Below are positions 9,930 to 20,519 of a stretch of 64,000 nt of DNA, piece by piece. Under the pieces are notes generated by a model. That model was not told where the DNA came from and made no database searches. It saw only the letters and a program-made list of their open reading frames with translations. Origin of the DNA: Diadophis punctatus similis. Its lineage: Eukaryota > Chordata > Lepidosauria > Squamata > Dipsadidae. Every line of letters starts with the position of its first letter. Within the stretch, counting starts at the first letter, position 1. The DNA is taken from the NCBI GenBank assembly GCA_023053685.1, contig JALIGW010000002.1:239280177-239344176 (forward strand), read 5' to 3'. Made by a program: the position numbers and the translations under genes.

Positions 9930-10150
9930 GATGGTCCTGAAAGGTTTCTCTACCATCCAGACATTCCTCCCAGCAGAAAGCTGTTTCTGGAAAATAACGG
10001 CGGAATCCTTTCTGAACGTCTTCCCACACTGTGCATTTTTACGGTTCTCCCTCATGGATTCCTTTGGGCCTGATAACACTACTCTTCCAACTGAACATTA
10101 TACCACAGATTACACATTTCTATGGTTTTTCCAGGAGGAAAACTTGAAGA
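9930..10150 (-). pseudogene. Fossil zinc fingers in the gene B 3' UTR
   Basis: Just after the gene B stop codon the minus strand still reads as decayed fingers. One gives KP*KCVICGIMFSWKSSVIRP with a stop and no histidine pair. The next gives KCT and, one base out of frame, CGKTFRKDSAVIF. A third survives only as EKPFRTITG. The array was therefore once longer than 16 fingers. The equivalent first fossil is in genes C and D, so decay began before those copies split. Confidence 0.7.
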
Positions 10151-10179
10151 AAAAAAACATTTGTGATAAAGCTCCCAAG

Positions 10180-12044
10180 TTATGATTTTTCTCTTTTGTG
10201 GGTCTGTTCGTGTTGAGAAAGGTGATTTTTCTGGCTGAAGCTTTTTTCACACGCCGCGCATTTGTACGGTTTCTCTCCCGTGTGAATTCTTTTGTGTTTG
10301 ATAAGGTTCGCGTTCTGAGTGAAGCTCTTTCCGCACTCCAGGCATTTGTACGGTTTTTCTCCCGTGTGGATCCTTTTGTGACGAATAAAGTCACTGTCCT
10401 TACGGAAGCTCTTTCCGCACTCCGGACAGTTATATGGTTTTTCCCCCGTATGGATTCTTATATGGATTTTAAGATTTGAACATCTACTGAATGCCTTTCC
10501 ACACTTCAAGCATTTATATGGTTTCTCTCCAGTATGGGTTTGTTGATGGTATCGGAGGACAAAGTTATAAGAAAATCTCTTTCCGCATTCAGTGCATTGA
10601 TATGGCTTCTCTCCGGTGTGCTTTCTTTTATGAGACGTAAGGCAACTCCTCTTATTAAAACCCTTTCCGCACTCCAGACATTTGTACGGTTTCTCCCCCG
10701 TGTGAATCTTTTTATGGCAGCTGAAGTCACTGCTGCAACTGAAACGCTTCCCGCATTCCTCGCACTTGTACGGCTTCTCCCCCGTGTGAATCCTTTTGTG
10801 CTGCAAGAGTTTATAGTTCTGACTGAAGCTCTTGCCGCACTCCAGGCACGTGTACGGTTTCTCCCCCGTGTGAATGGCTCTGTGTTGGAAAAGAGTGCTG
10901 TTCTGACTGAAGCCTTTCCCACATTCCAAGCACCGGTAGGGCCTTTCCCCCGTGTGAATGGTTTCATGTTGCAAAAGGCTACTTTTCAGATGGAAGTTCT
11001 TCCCACACTCCAAGCACTGGTAAGGTTTCTCCCCCGTGTGAATTCTTCGGTGTTTCACGAGGTGAGAGTCTCGCCTGAAGCTCTTTCCACACTCCGCGCA
11101 TTTGTACGGTTTCTCTCCCGTGTGGATCTTTTTGTGGTAATCAAGGACGCCGATGTCGTGGAAGCTCTTCCCACACTCCGTACATCGGTACGGCTTCTCC
11201 TCCGTGTGTCTTCTTTCGTGCTTCAGAAGGCTGGAACGCCCACTGAACTTCTTCCCACACTGCAGGCACGTATACGGTTTCTCTCCCGTGTGGGTCCGTT
11301 GATGTCTCGTGAGGTGACCGCTCTGATTGAATCTTTTCCCGCACAGCAGGCATATATACGGTTTCTCCCCCGTGTGGATCCTTTTGTGCGTGACAAGGTT
11401 GGTTCTCTCAGCGAAAGTCTTCCCACAATCCAGGCATTGATAGGGTTTCTCCCCCGTGTGGATCCTTTCGTGTATGGCAAGGTTACCTCTCTGAGTGAAT
11501 GTCTTTTCACACTGAAGACATTTATAGGGTTTTTCCTTTGGAGGAATTTGGGGAGGTAAAAGAAGCAATCGTTTCTTACCGAAATCCATCCCACATCCAT
11601 ACGGCTTCTCCTCTTTATGGGAAATCATATGATTGCTGAAACTAAAATTTCCCCCGGAACTTATAAATGCGTATGATGTCTTTTGGATGTACGATGGGCG
11701 ACGTAAATCAAGGTAGGAGGTAGAGCTGATACTTTGCCCGTCCTCTTGATATTCATATTGTTCTTCTTCGGTCTGGGTTGCGCAATATTTAGTGAAACCA
11801 GAGTTCTCTTTGTCTCCTTTGCCACATCTGAGATATATCCCCTTTTCTTCTTCTTGGTGAACTTCCTGGGCTGGGAGATAAAGGATTTCACTGTATCCAG
11901 AAGATTCCTTCCCTCCGTTCACTTGACAGCTTTCCTTACTCCCTTGTGACGGTTCTTGATCTACAAGTGTGTCTTCTTCAGATTTGATCATTTGGAATAT
12001 GACTATGCTGGGCTCCTTGTAGTTTTCATGCTCCATTCCAGAAG
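10180..12044 (-). CDS. Gene B: C2H2 zinc-finger exon, 16 fingers
   Basis: Last coding exon of a KRAB zinc-finger protein expected to act as a sequence-specific nuclear repressor. The acceptor TTCAAATCAG precedes 12044; the first two bases complete a codon begun by the KRAB exon (phase 1). With the leader (48 residues) and KRAB exon the protein is 711 residues. Residues 94-260 are an acidic spacer with MIKSEED and [15 protein letters not shown]. It ends in a decayed finger ([15 protein letters not shown]). From about residue 264 there are 16 intact C-x2-C-x12-H-x3-H fingers with TGEKPY-type linkers, running to the stop. Only one linker departs strongly (TEEKPY after finger 4). Finger 1 (Q-G-N-I at helix positions -1, 2, 3, 6) and finger 3 (Q-G-H-R) match fingers 1 and 2 of gene C. 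Antisense open frames here are coding shadows. DNA target unknown. Confidence 0.95.
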
Positions 12045-12104
12045 CTGATTTGAAGAAAATGAAAAATAAAAGTTAATCATTGAGTACATGACAAAAAAAA
12101 AACA

Positions 12105-12360
12105 GTGCACCTTTTACAGGTAATCCTTGAACTTACTACTGTAATTGAGCCCGGAATTAATATCATAGCTTGTGGTGGTCATTGAACGGATCACCACGTG
12201 AACGTGCCCGATGTTAGGATATGTTTTGCAGCATTTGTTAAACAAATGTGGCAATTGTTAAGCAAATCGGTTTGCTCCTATGGGCATTCATTGACAGGAA
12301 TCAGAAATAAACACCCGAAACCAGCAAAAAAATACCAAATGTTGCAGTCACATGACCTTG
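12105..12360. repeat. GTCGAGGACTACCTG-family repeat, diverged
   Basis: Contains AATTGAGCCCGGAATTA, GTTAAGCAAATCGG and CACATGACCTTGGGATGCTG, landmarks of the repeat at 21462 and 60172. Lies in the intron between the KRAB and finger exons of gene B. Confidence 0.5.
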
Positions 12361-12743
12361 GGATGCTGCAAATGGCTGTAAATACCAACCTGTCAGAATG
12401 GGACAACTTACCACAGTCAACTCGTCATGGCCAACTCACCACAGCCAACTCACTGTGGGACAGCTTCCCCTCCCCCCCATCTTTTAATGACCCCTTAATC
12501 GCTTGCATCGGAGTGGAGTCAGGGCAACTGAATGGAGCTGAGTGTTTCCTGGCCAGACACCCTTCTTGTCGCCAATGCAGAGTTCGCAGCTGATATTTAC
12601 TCATTCTGCCCAGAGAGAGAAATATCTGCCGCTACCTAGGATCGAACTCACAGCCTCCTAATTATGAGGCAAGAGCTCCACCTCTAGGCACCACTGTCGA
12701 CTGTGGGACAGCTTGCTGTGAGACAATTTAACAATTCTGTTTA

Positions 12744-13081
12744 CCGTATTTTTCGGACTATAAGACGCACCGGTGTATAAGACGCACCAAGATTCCGAAG
12801 AGGTAAGTAAGAAAAAAAAAGTTTTTGCCCTCCCCCAGCCCCCAGGAACACTCTGCTGACCTCCCAAACCCTCTGCACACCCTGTTTTTGTGAAAAGCGG
12901 GCCATTTTTTGCCCGTTTTTTGCAAAAATGGCATTTTTGCCCTCCCCTAGGAGCACTCTGCAGACCTCCCAAACCCTCTGCGCATCCGTTTTTGCGTGGA
13001 GCGGGGCTTTGGGAGGCAAAAAATGGCTGTATTCAGTATATAAGGGAGAAAAAAGTACGTCTTATACTCCGAAAAATACGG
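12744..13081. mobile_element. TA-flanked MITE, CCGTATTTTTCGG family
   Basis: 338-bp element with inverted ends CCGTATTTTTCGGACTATAA and TTATACTCCGAAAAATACGG, flanked by TA on both sides, as expected for Tc1/mariner-type insertion. No transposase. Other copies at 26693, 28437, 41158, 46317 and 48963; the last interrupts a Bov-B LINE exactly at a TA. Confidence 0.8.
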
Positions 13082-13202
13082 TAATTATTTAAAGTAAATA
13101 AAAAATTATTTTAATTTTTCCCACTCACATTTCATTCTGTCCTTCCTTTTGCATCCTTTCTTTAATAATTCTATTCTACCATTTCTTCGATATTAGTGTA
13201 AC

Positions 13203-13367
13203 CAGCGGTGGGTTGCTCCCGGTTTTACCCGGTTCTGCCAACCAGTAGCAGGAGCGGCAGGAGGCTCCGCCCACCTGCCCGGGACGCTTCTGCGCATGTG
13301 CAGAAGGGTCGCACGCATGCGCGCGCATGAGCAAACCAGTAGCAACAGGATTTAGAACCCACTACTG
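13203..13367. mobile_element. Short hAT element, CAGNGGTGGGTT family
   Basis: Ends CAGCGGTGGGTTGC and AGAACCCACTACTG; perfect 8-bp target duplication AGTGTAAC (13195-13202, 13368-13375). 165 bp, non-coding, with CpG-rich centre. Confidence 0.85.
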
Positions 13368-13844
13368 AGTGTAACGCTTGTCCTGCAGCAGTTTGGCCAC
13401 AGGAAGTTGGCTGTGGTGACTTGTCATAGACCCCAGGCCTGTTGCCTAAGGCCCAAAATGCAATTGAGTGACTGCAGGTTGGGAATGGGCGGCCATGGAG
13501 GTGGGTGGCATGGATCAGAATTTCAAAAACAGGTCATAATTAGCTCTGGAGAGGTCCATTGTAACTTCAAATGGTTGCTAAGCAACCAGACAGTTAAGCA
13601 AGAATGACCGTTATTTCCGCTTATCCAAGATTCTGTTGGTTTCCTCTTCATATGCCTATAAGAAACCAAACTTTCATATATCTTTTTAATGGTTCTGGCT
13701 GAGACATTGTGTTCTTTTGGACTCTTCCCCACTTTCATTTCATGAGGAATTTCCGTTTATTTTCCTTGCCAAAAAACCCCAAAAAACCAAAAAATCCTCT
13801 GCTCTTTGGTGGCAGAAAGACTGAATCATCAACAGCAAAGGGGA

Positions 13845-14082
13845 ATAGCAATAGCAATTACACTTATATACCGCTTCATGGTGCTTTACAGCCCTCTCTA
13901 AGCGGTTTACAGAGTCAGCATATTGCCCCCAACAATGTGGGTCCTCATTTTACCCACCTCAGAAGGATGGAAGGCTGAGTCAACCTTGAGCCTGGTGAGA
14001 TTTGAACAGCTGAACTGCTGAACTAGCAGTCAGCTGAAGTAGTCTGCAGTGCTGCACTCTAACCACTGCGCCACCTCGGATG
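13845..14082 (-). mobile_element. tRNA-headed squamate SINE
   Basis: Complete minus-strand copy with AGCAATAGCAATTACACTTA tail and CCGAGGTGGCGCAGTGGTTA head. Lies in a gene B intron. Confidence 0.8.
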
Positions 14083-14109
14083 GAGAACAAAATGAAAAAA
14101 ATAAGAAAT

Positions 14110-14830
14110 AAAGCTGTAAGGGTCTGGATGGGAGACAACAGACTTCAGCAAACCCTGCCAAGGTCGAGTGGGTGTAGGTGCAAAGCACCTCAGGATCCAA
14201 TTGTTTTTCTTCTTTAGTTCTGGATAGGTTTGCTCTACCCCAAACAGACCTGGTTTGTTACCTGGGAGTTCTCCGAGACTCCTGCTCAAAGAGCAGGTGG
14301 CAGTTGTGGCTAGGAAGGTCTTCACACAACTCTGTAGTACACCAGTTACACCTTTACATGGATTATGAGGCCCTGCACACAGTCACTCATGCCCTACTCT
14401 AGCCATCTCTTGCTTGAATTAATGCAACGCGTACTACATTGGGCTACCCTTGAAGGGTATTCAGAAGATACAGCTGGTGCAGAATGCAGCTACGTGCAGA
14501 GTTCTCGGGGCCCTAGGGGCAGTGGTGAAATGCTCCCGGTTCGGGCGGGCCGGCCGGTCGTCGTAGAGCCGATAGCGATCGCAGCGCAAGTCTTCCCCCA
14601 CCCGCCTGGACCCCGCCATTTGGGTTCTTTTACCCTCTGAGCATGTGCAGAACGCTTTGCGCATGAGCAGAGGGTGAAAGAACCCAAATGGCGGCATCCA
14701 GGCAGGTGGGGGAAGACTCGCGCTGCGATCGCTATCGGCTCTACGACAACCAACCGACCGGCCTGCCCGAACCGGGAGCATTTCACCCCTTCCTAGGGGG
14801 GCACATGTGACACCACTGTCGTGTGAGCTA
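14110..14830 (+). mobile_element. L2-like LINE reverse-transcriptase fragment, split by hAT
   Basis: Broken reading frames give DLVCYLGVLRDSCSK and YMDYEALHTVTHALL, then a remnant of the IQKIQLVQNAA motif of L2-type reverse transcriptases. The 14520-14791 hAT element interrupts it. The adjoining part of such a domain is better kept at 55630-56160. Confidence 0.55.
14520..14791. mobile_element. Palindromic hAT element with CpG-rich hairpin
   Basis: Ends CAGTGGTGAAATGCTCCCGG and CCGGGAGCATTTCACCCCTT, perfect 8-bp duplication CCTAGGGG (14512-14519, 14792-14799). Almost the whole 272 bp is one inverted repeat, centred on GAACGCTTTG between arms carrying CCATTTGGGTTCTTTTACCC and its complement. 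Confidence 0.85.
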
Positions 14831-15045
14831 TATTGGTTCCCAGTTCGTTTCCTAACTTCCGGTTGGCCTGTTTGGCCGTTTTTCACCATCTCCATGCTTC
14901 AGGAGGCTTCCCTGAAGCCTGGGGACAGCGAAAATGGCCGAAAAGGCCGAAAATCAGCTGGCCAGCGCGCGCATGCGCTCTGGAGCTGACATAGGGCAAC
15001 GCCTCGCATGCCCTCCGATATGGCTCCGCATGCCACCTGTGGCCA
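14830..15045. mobile_element. Truncated hAT element, GATGGCGAACC family
   Basis: Right half of the family seen complete at 41354: AAATCAGCTGGCCAGCGC, the CGCATGCGC motif and ATGGCTCCGCATGCCACC, ending GGCCATCACA. The left half is missing. Confidence 0.6.
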
Positions 15046-15157
15046 TCACAACTATAGGCTTATCTTGGACTAAAGCACTGAAGGAAAACAATGCCACTTG
15101 TTCTCAGCTTTACATGGGGTTTACAAATGATTTACTCAGAGTCAAACCAGGGCCCTT

Positions 15158-15164
15158 TGACTAT

Positions 15165-15255
<91 letters not shown>

Positions 15256-15285
15256 TTTGTTTGTTTGTTATTTATTTATTTATTT
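15158..15285. repeat. (TTTA)n microsatellite
   Basis: About 130 bp of TTTA units with a short TTTG patch, in a gene B intron. Confidence 0.95.
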
Positions 15286-15548
15286 GAATGGATTTCAACT
15301 CCCAACTCCCAGAGGACTAAACATGCTAGTATGAGAACTGCCACTGGTTCTTAAGCAATCTAGAAAAGTGGGTGTTTGTAAGGAACAGATATCAGAGACA
15401 TTCAAGACAGTATCTTCCTCCCCTGAAGCTTTTTAGATGATCTGCTCTTGAATCAGACCAGACATCTTCACGTAAAGAATATCCTCAAACGCTCAGATGA
15501 AAAAGGATCCTATGCAATATCTACAGCATCAACTTCCCCATATATTTA

Positions 15549-15962
<414 letters not shown>

Positions 15963-16077
15963 TCACAAGTGCACAAGGATGGGATTAAAACGTGCATGTT
16001 GAAGTAACAACCTAGCCATCCTGGAGAGATTTTCTTTAGATCAAAATGGAACCCTTGATCTGAGGGGAAAGGTAACC

Positions 16078-16960
16078 CCCAAAAAGCCAATGCAATCCTA
16101 AATGGCATCAACAGAGGGATTCAATCAAGATCACATGAGGTACTAAAACCACTCTATAAAGACTTAGCAAGACCACACCTAGAATACTATCATCCAGTTT
16201 TGATTACCACACTATAAAAAAGATGTTGAGACTCTAGAACAGCGGTTCTCAACCTGGGGATCGCGACCCCTTTGGGGGGTCAAACAACCCTTTCACAGGG
16301 GTTGGGAGACTTCGCCCGGATGCCGCCATTTGGGTTCTTTTACCCTGTGCGCATGCGCAGAACGCTTTGTTCATGCACAGAGGGTAAAAGAACCCAAATG
16401 GCGGCGGCGGGTGGGGGTCGCGGCGGCAGCGGCGGGTGGTGCAGGGGGGCGTAGGGACGGGGGGCGCGTCGCGGCATTGGGAAGGTTGAGAACCACTGCT
16501 CTAGAAAGAGTGCAGAGAAGAGCAACAAAGATGATTAGGTGACTGGAGGCTAAAATATATGAAGAAAGGTTGCAATAACTGGGCATGGCTAGTCTAGTGA
16601 AGAGAAGGACCAAGGGAGACATGATAACAGTGTTCCAATATTTGAGGGGCTGCCACACAGAGGAGAGGGTCAAGCTATTTTCCAAGGTACCTGAAGGCCA
16701 GACAAGGAATAATGGATGGAAACTGATCAAGGAGGGATTCAACCTAGAAATAAGGAGAAATTTTCTGACAGTGAGAATAATCAACCAATGGAACGGCTTG
16801 CCTTTGGAAGTTTTGGGAGCTTCATCACTGGAAGCTTTCAAGAGGAGACTGGATAGCCATCTGTTAGAAATGTTGTAGGGTCTCCTGCTTGGTCAGGGGA
16901 TTAGACTAGATGGTCTACAAGGTCCCTTCCAACTCTGTTATTCTGTTCTGTTCCACCTGC
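16078..16960 (+). mobile_element. CR1 LINE 3' end, split by a hAT element
   Basis: Starts in the reverse-transcriptase domain (ILNGINRGIQSRSHEVLKPL) and, after the 16240-16498 insertion, continues with [17 protein letters not shown] to the 3' UTR and a TTCTGTTC tail. The intact equivalent at 20760 shows the uninterrupted GAGACTCTAGAAAGAGTG. Confidence 0.85.
16240..16498. mobile_element. hAT (Charlie-like ends) inside CR1
   Basis: Ends CAGCGGTTCTCAACC and GGTTGAGAACCACTG, perfect 8-bp duplication CTCTAGAA (16232-16239, 16499-16506). The interior is a hairpin with CCATTTGGGTTCTTTTACCC arms, like 14520-14791, although the termini belong to a different family. Confidence 0.9.
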
Positions 16961-17559
16961 CTGGTTGGAATTAATTCTTGGCACAATTCATCTCAGAGAA
17001 AATACTTAAAAGGTCTAAGCACCTGTGTTTTTAATCTCCTTTTGCATGAAAACTGCCATTTCCTTTCCTAAATCCTTCCAAAAAGTTTAATCTTTTCGTA
17101 GCTGCTTCTTTGATGCAGTAATCCAAAGATGATATATTTGACTTTTAATCCGATTAGAATTTAATGGCAATACTCCTCTTTTTCGCAATAATTTTACTTC
17201 TTCGATTATTTTGATGAGTTATGTGTACGCCTGCTGTGTTTATAAAGGTGAATAAACAAATGACCTGATTCCTCTTCTTGCACATCCCTTAGATGAGAAA
17301 TCATAGTGCAGAGTCGCTCATTGAATGGGTGGCCTCCAAATGCAGTACATAAACGTAATAAAAATAAAATAACATTCCTCTTAGATAAAGTACTGTAACC
17401 TGCTGCGTTCATAAGAGCCTTAAATAATCCACTGATTCCATCAATGAATTCGATCTCTCCAAATGCTGCATGTCAAACAAGCAACTTGAGCACAGGACCA
17501 AGGCACCCAATTTTGATCACAATACTTACCGTATACCCTTGACCCAAGATTCTTGTAGA
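16961..17559. other. Intron sequence, no gene or clear repeat
   Basis: Unique-looking AT-rich intron between the KRAB and leader exons of gene B. Parts (16975-17060) align by eye with the gene A intron at 240-330, so it is duplicated intron rather than an insert. Confidence 0.5.
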
Positions 17560-17668
17560 GTCTATTCTTGTATTTCTTATGTTGTACGCCGCCCTGAGTC
17601 CTTCGGGAGTTGGGCGGCATATAAGAATAACAAAATAAATAAATAAATAAATAATAAATAAATAAGAT
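17560..17668 (+). mobile_element. L2-like LINE tail with AAAT repeats
   Basis: Contains the GCCGCCCTGAGTCC and GGGAGTTGGGCGGCATATAA landmark followed by AAATA repeats, shared with 37150, 45985 and 35340. Confidence 0.6.
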
Positions 17669-17945
17669 TGGTACACTCCTTTTATCTGGGATGGTCGTCC
17701 TCTTCCACCGAGAGCGCGCAGCTTCGGGAGGGACGCACATGGAGCAGTGAGGGAGGAAGGGGACACCCGCCTAGCCAGCCAGATCAGCCGAATCAACCCC
17801 GGCGAACAATGGGGGTGACAGATGTCCCAGCCAGATCGCCCTCACATCCAGATCGCAATACTTGAACACGATCTGCATTCAGTCTCATGAAAAAACAGAC
17901 ACCCACCCCCTCAAATGTTTCCCAACTCTGATGAAATTTCCGTAC

Positions 17946-18089
17946 CTGAGCGGTCGCTGTTCTACCACAAAGAAGATTTTGATCCTCCTCAGAGTTACTC
18001 CTTCCCAATAACTGCTCCATAGAGGGACGGGAGAGAGTTTCTCTTCCTTCATGAGGTACCAAGAGGGTCTGCTTCAAGGGCTCCTGCAT
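17946..18089 (-). CDS. Gene B: leader coding exon (start codon)
   Basis: 144-bp exon giving the first 48 residues. The ATG immediately follows the acceptor TTAATTTCAG (G at 18090), so no 5' UTR is carried in this exon. It begins MQEPLKQTLLVPHEGRETLS, continues RPSMEQLLGRSNSEEDQNLL and ends CGRTATAQ at donor CTCAG|GTACGG in phase 0. The exon is conserved in genes C and D, with the pattern MQEPL....L....EGRE..S.PSM.QLL...S.EDQN.LC....ATAQ. It matches no domain I can name: it is not a SCAN or BTB domain. Conservation of frame, start and both splice sites across three paralogues argues it is translated. Confidence 0.85.
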
Positions 18090-18111
18090 CTGAAATTAAC
18101 AGCCAGAATCA

Positions 18112-18535
18112 CACTAAATGTAGTTCATAAAATCATCTGCCACAATGTCCTACCTGTCAACGAATACTTCATCTCCAACCGCAATATTACACGCGCACGC
18201 AATAGATTCAAACTCAATGTAAAGCGCTCCAAACTCGACTGCAGAAAATACGACTTCAGCAACAGAGTGATCAATGCCTGGAATGCACTACCTGATTCTG
18301 TGGTTTCTTCCCCAAATCCCCAAAAACTTTAACCTTAGACTGTCTTACAGTCGACCTCACCCCATTCCTAAGAGGTCTGTAAGGGGCGTGCATAAGCGCA
18401 CCATTGTCCCTACCGTCCCTGTCTTACTGTCCTATTGTCCAAATTTACCTGCACCTACTTTGCTTTTGTTTATGTTTATACCATGCCTGCAATCTTGTAC
18501 ATGTTTTGACAAAATAAATAAATACAAATAAATAA
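18112..18535 (+). mobile_element. L2-like LINE 3' end
   Basis: Best-kept C-terminus of this family: LNVVHKIICHNVLPVNEYF, KRSKLDCRKYDFSNRVINAW, then the GGGCGTGCATAAGCGCACC UTR and AAATA tail. Inserted 22 bp upstream of the gene B leader exon; paralogues C and D lack it there. Confidence 0.75.
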
Positions 18536-18544
18536 ACAAAAGTT

Positions 18545-18930
18545 AAAACAATTGAGCATTGGAACCAGGGGATCCTTCTCTGCCTCCAAAGCTGGATGGT
18601 TTTATATCCCTGGGTGGAGATGCAAATATGCCTGTGGGATTCTTCCGGATTCTTCCACCTGTAGAATATAACCTAAACAGGGAAACAGGACTCTGGAACT
18701 GAAAGGGGGAGGGAAACCAAAATCTATTCTATGGTTACAACTTGCATTTGTGTCTCCAAAGTTGGTCCTTGTTATATCCACTTTTGGAGATGCAAATTCC
18801 TTTGGGATTCCCTCTTCCTCCTGTGGAATAATCTGGACGGGGAAAGAAAAGTCTGGGGCTGAAAGGGGAGGGAAACCAAAGTCTCTTCTATTGCTACCTA
18901 CCACCTGCATTTGAGGTGGACAACTAGTTA
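18545..18930. repeat. Intron ladder units, gene B
   Basis: Two to three copies of the unit described for gene A (CTATGGTTACAACTTGCATT, CTCTTCCTCCTGTGGAATAA). Position relative to the promoter matches genes A and C. Confidence 0.65.
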
Positions 18931-18933
18931 AAG

Positions 18934-19068
18934 CAGGGGTCCCCAAACTTGGCCACTTTAAGACTTGTGGACTTCAACTCCCAGAATTCTCTAGCCAGCA
19001 TAGCTGGCTGGAGAATTCTGGGAGTTGACGTCCACAAGTCTTAAAGTGGCCAAGTTTGAAGACCTCTG
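18934..19068. mobile_element. Palindromic hAT MITE next to the gene B promoter
   Basis: 135-bp foldback with ends CAGGGGTCCCCAAAC and TTTGAAGACCTCTG and perfect 8-bp duplication AGTTAAAG (18926-18933, 19069-19076). Gene A has the empty site, GGTTAAAGGAAACCG at 4166, so insertion followed the A/B split. Confidence 0.92.
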
Positions 19069-19079
19069 AGTTAAAGGAA

Positions 19080-19720
19080 ACCGCACCACGAGGAGATCCT
19101 CCGGGGGGGGGAAATCCGCTCACCTGCAGCCTCCGTTCCCGGGCCCGAGAAGGGCTGAGCGGGAAGCCTCCGGGCAGGGCCGCCGCCGCCGCCCGGGAGC
19201 AGCTCTCCGCCATCCCCGGGGACAGTCCGGCCGGGATTCCCCCTCGCTCCTCCATCCCCGGGATCCCTCCTCCTCCTCCTCCTCCTCCTCCTCCTGTCGG
19301 GGCTTCAGCTACCCGGGGCGAAGCTGCTGCAGGCGGCTGCAGATCGCCCGCGGCCCCGCCGACGCCCCGGGAGCCCAAAACGGCCTCTGAGCCCGTCGGC
19401 TTCGCTACCTCCCCGCCTCCTTCCCGGGAAAAGCGGGATCGCGCTTCGTCCCGGTCTGGATTCGGGGGAAGCTGCAGCTGCAATTCCCTCCCGGGCTCTC
19501 CGCCTTCGGGAACCTCGGACTAGGGGCGAGAGAGCGCTCCTTCCTAGAGCGTCAACCCTCCGCTCTTCCCTCCTCTCCGGCTCCCCTTTAAAATGTCCCC
19601 CGGAGGCCGCCGCTCCCCCCCCCCCCCCTTCTGCCCCTTTCCTGCAAAAGGCGACGGCTGTCAAAGCTCTCTCGCGCATGCCCCGTCCCACTCTGAAGGG
19701 AGGGAGCTAATAATAACCCG
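19080..19720 (-). promoter_or_regulatory. Gene B CpG-island promoter and non-coding exon 1
   Basis: CpG-rich block in the same relative place as in A, C and D. It contains the shared block at 19526-19550 (minus strand GCTCTAGGAAGGAGCGCTCT), a TTTTAAA at 19593-19587 about 40 bases upstream of it, and a candidate exon-1 donor GGCTGCAG|GTGAG with its last exon base at 19124. The TATA-like position puts the likely start near 19560, within the shared block. Exon 1 would be non-coding, because the first ATG kept in all paralogues is in the leader exon. Confidence 0.7.
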
Positions 19721-19814
19721 TGCGTGGTTCCTGCGGCTCCTTCCAGACTTTGGAAGAGAAGGGTGAATCTCAAGCAGCCTTGGGGGAGGGCGGGGGATCA
19801 GAATCGGAATAGAG

Positions 19815-19885
19815 CCTGGAGGTACAGATTAACAGAGTTGGAAGGGACCTTGTAGGTCATCTAGTCCAACCCCCTGCCGAGGGCT
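19815..19885 (-). mobile_element. CR1 LINE terminal fragment
   Basis: Reverse of the CR1 end: CAGAGTTGGAAGGGACCTTG and CTAGTCCAACCCCCTGC. Confidence 0.75.
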
Positions 19886-20129
19886 GTAGCTGGTGGGGGA
19901 TCTCTCTTCCAGGAATGGAAACTTCTTCCAGCCCCTCAAGACAAGAGTCATAAAATTCCATGAAGTGAACCCGCAGTGAAAACTCTTGCAGCTGCAAGCT
20001 CCTCCTCCCTTCAAGACCCCCAATTATGTAAGGGGGGGAGGACCCCTCCTCTCCCAGCATTGCAACAGGAAGTCCCTCCTCACAAGGAATGAGAAGGGGG
20101 TTCTTCCAAGGGAGGGGAGATGCTTTTAT

Positions 20130-20335
20130 TTCTTTTATTTATTTATTATTTATTTTTGTCAAGTACGTGTGGGTAATATACATAGATATAACATTGTTTA
20201 TATACATAAGATGGGTACTGATAAGCGGGAACATTAGGACAGGGACGGTAGGCATGCTGGTGCATTTATGCACGCCCCTTACTGACCTCTTAGGTATCCG
20301 GTGAGGTCAACAGTGGACAGTCTAAGGGTAATTTT
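20130..20335 (-). mobile_element. L2-like LINE 3' end
   Basis: Reverse copy of the 3' UTR seen at 1380-1490 (AAATAAATAA tail, CACACGTACTTGACAAAAA, GGGGCGTGCATAAATGCACC). It shows the intact sequence into which the LTR at 1493 inserted in the other copy. Confidence 0.75.
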
Positions 20336-20519
20336 CCTTGAACACAATGCAGATCCCAAAAGCATATTCCAGACCGGCCTTTGGGGATATTTGGGTTTGT
20401 TCCACTTTGCTTTGCTCTTTCAGGGGAGATGCAACTCTGGGATCTTCTTCTCCCTCTTCCGATGTCCTACCTTGCAGCCTTCCTGTTCGTGAAGGAGGCT
20501 CCATCCGTTTCTTCTAGTC

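Noticed and set aside
10534..11559. 341-codon plus-strand open frame, and similar ones at 24849-25694, 39484-40224 and 62843-63655
   Set aside because: These are antisense shadows of zinc-finger exons. The repeated 84-bp finger unit keeps the opposite strand free of stops, and the products show only a 28-residue periodicity.
15158..15285. Possible CRISPR-like or satellite array
   Set aside because: It is a plain TTTA microsatellite with no spacers. No CRISPR array is expected or seen in this vertebrate DNA.
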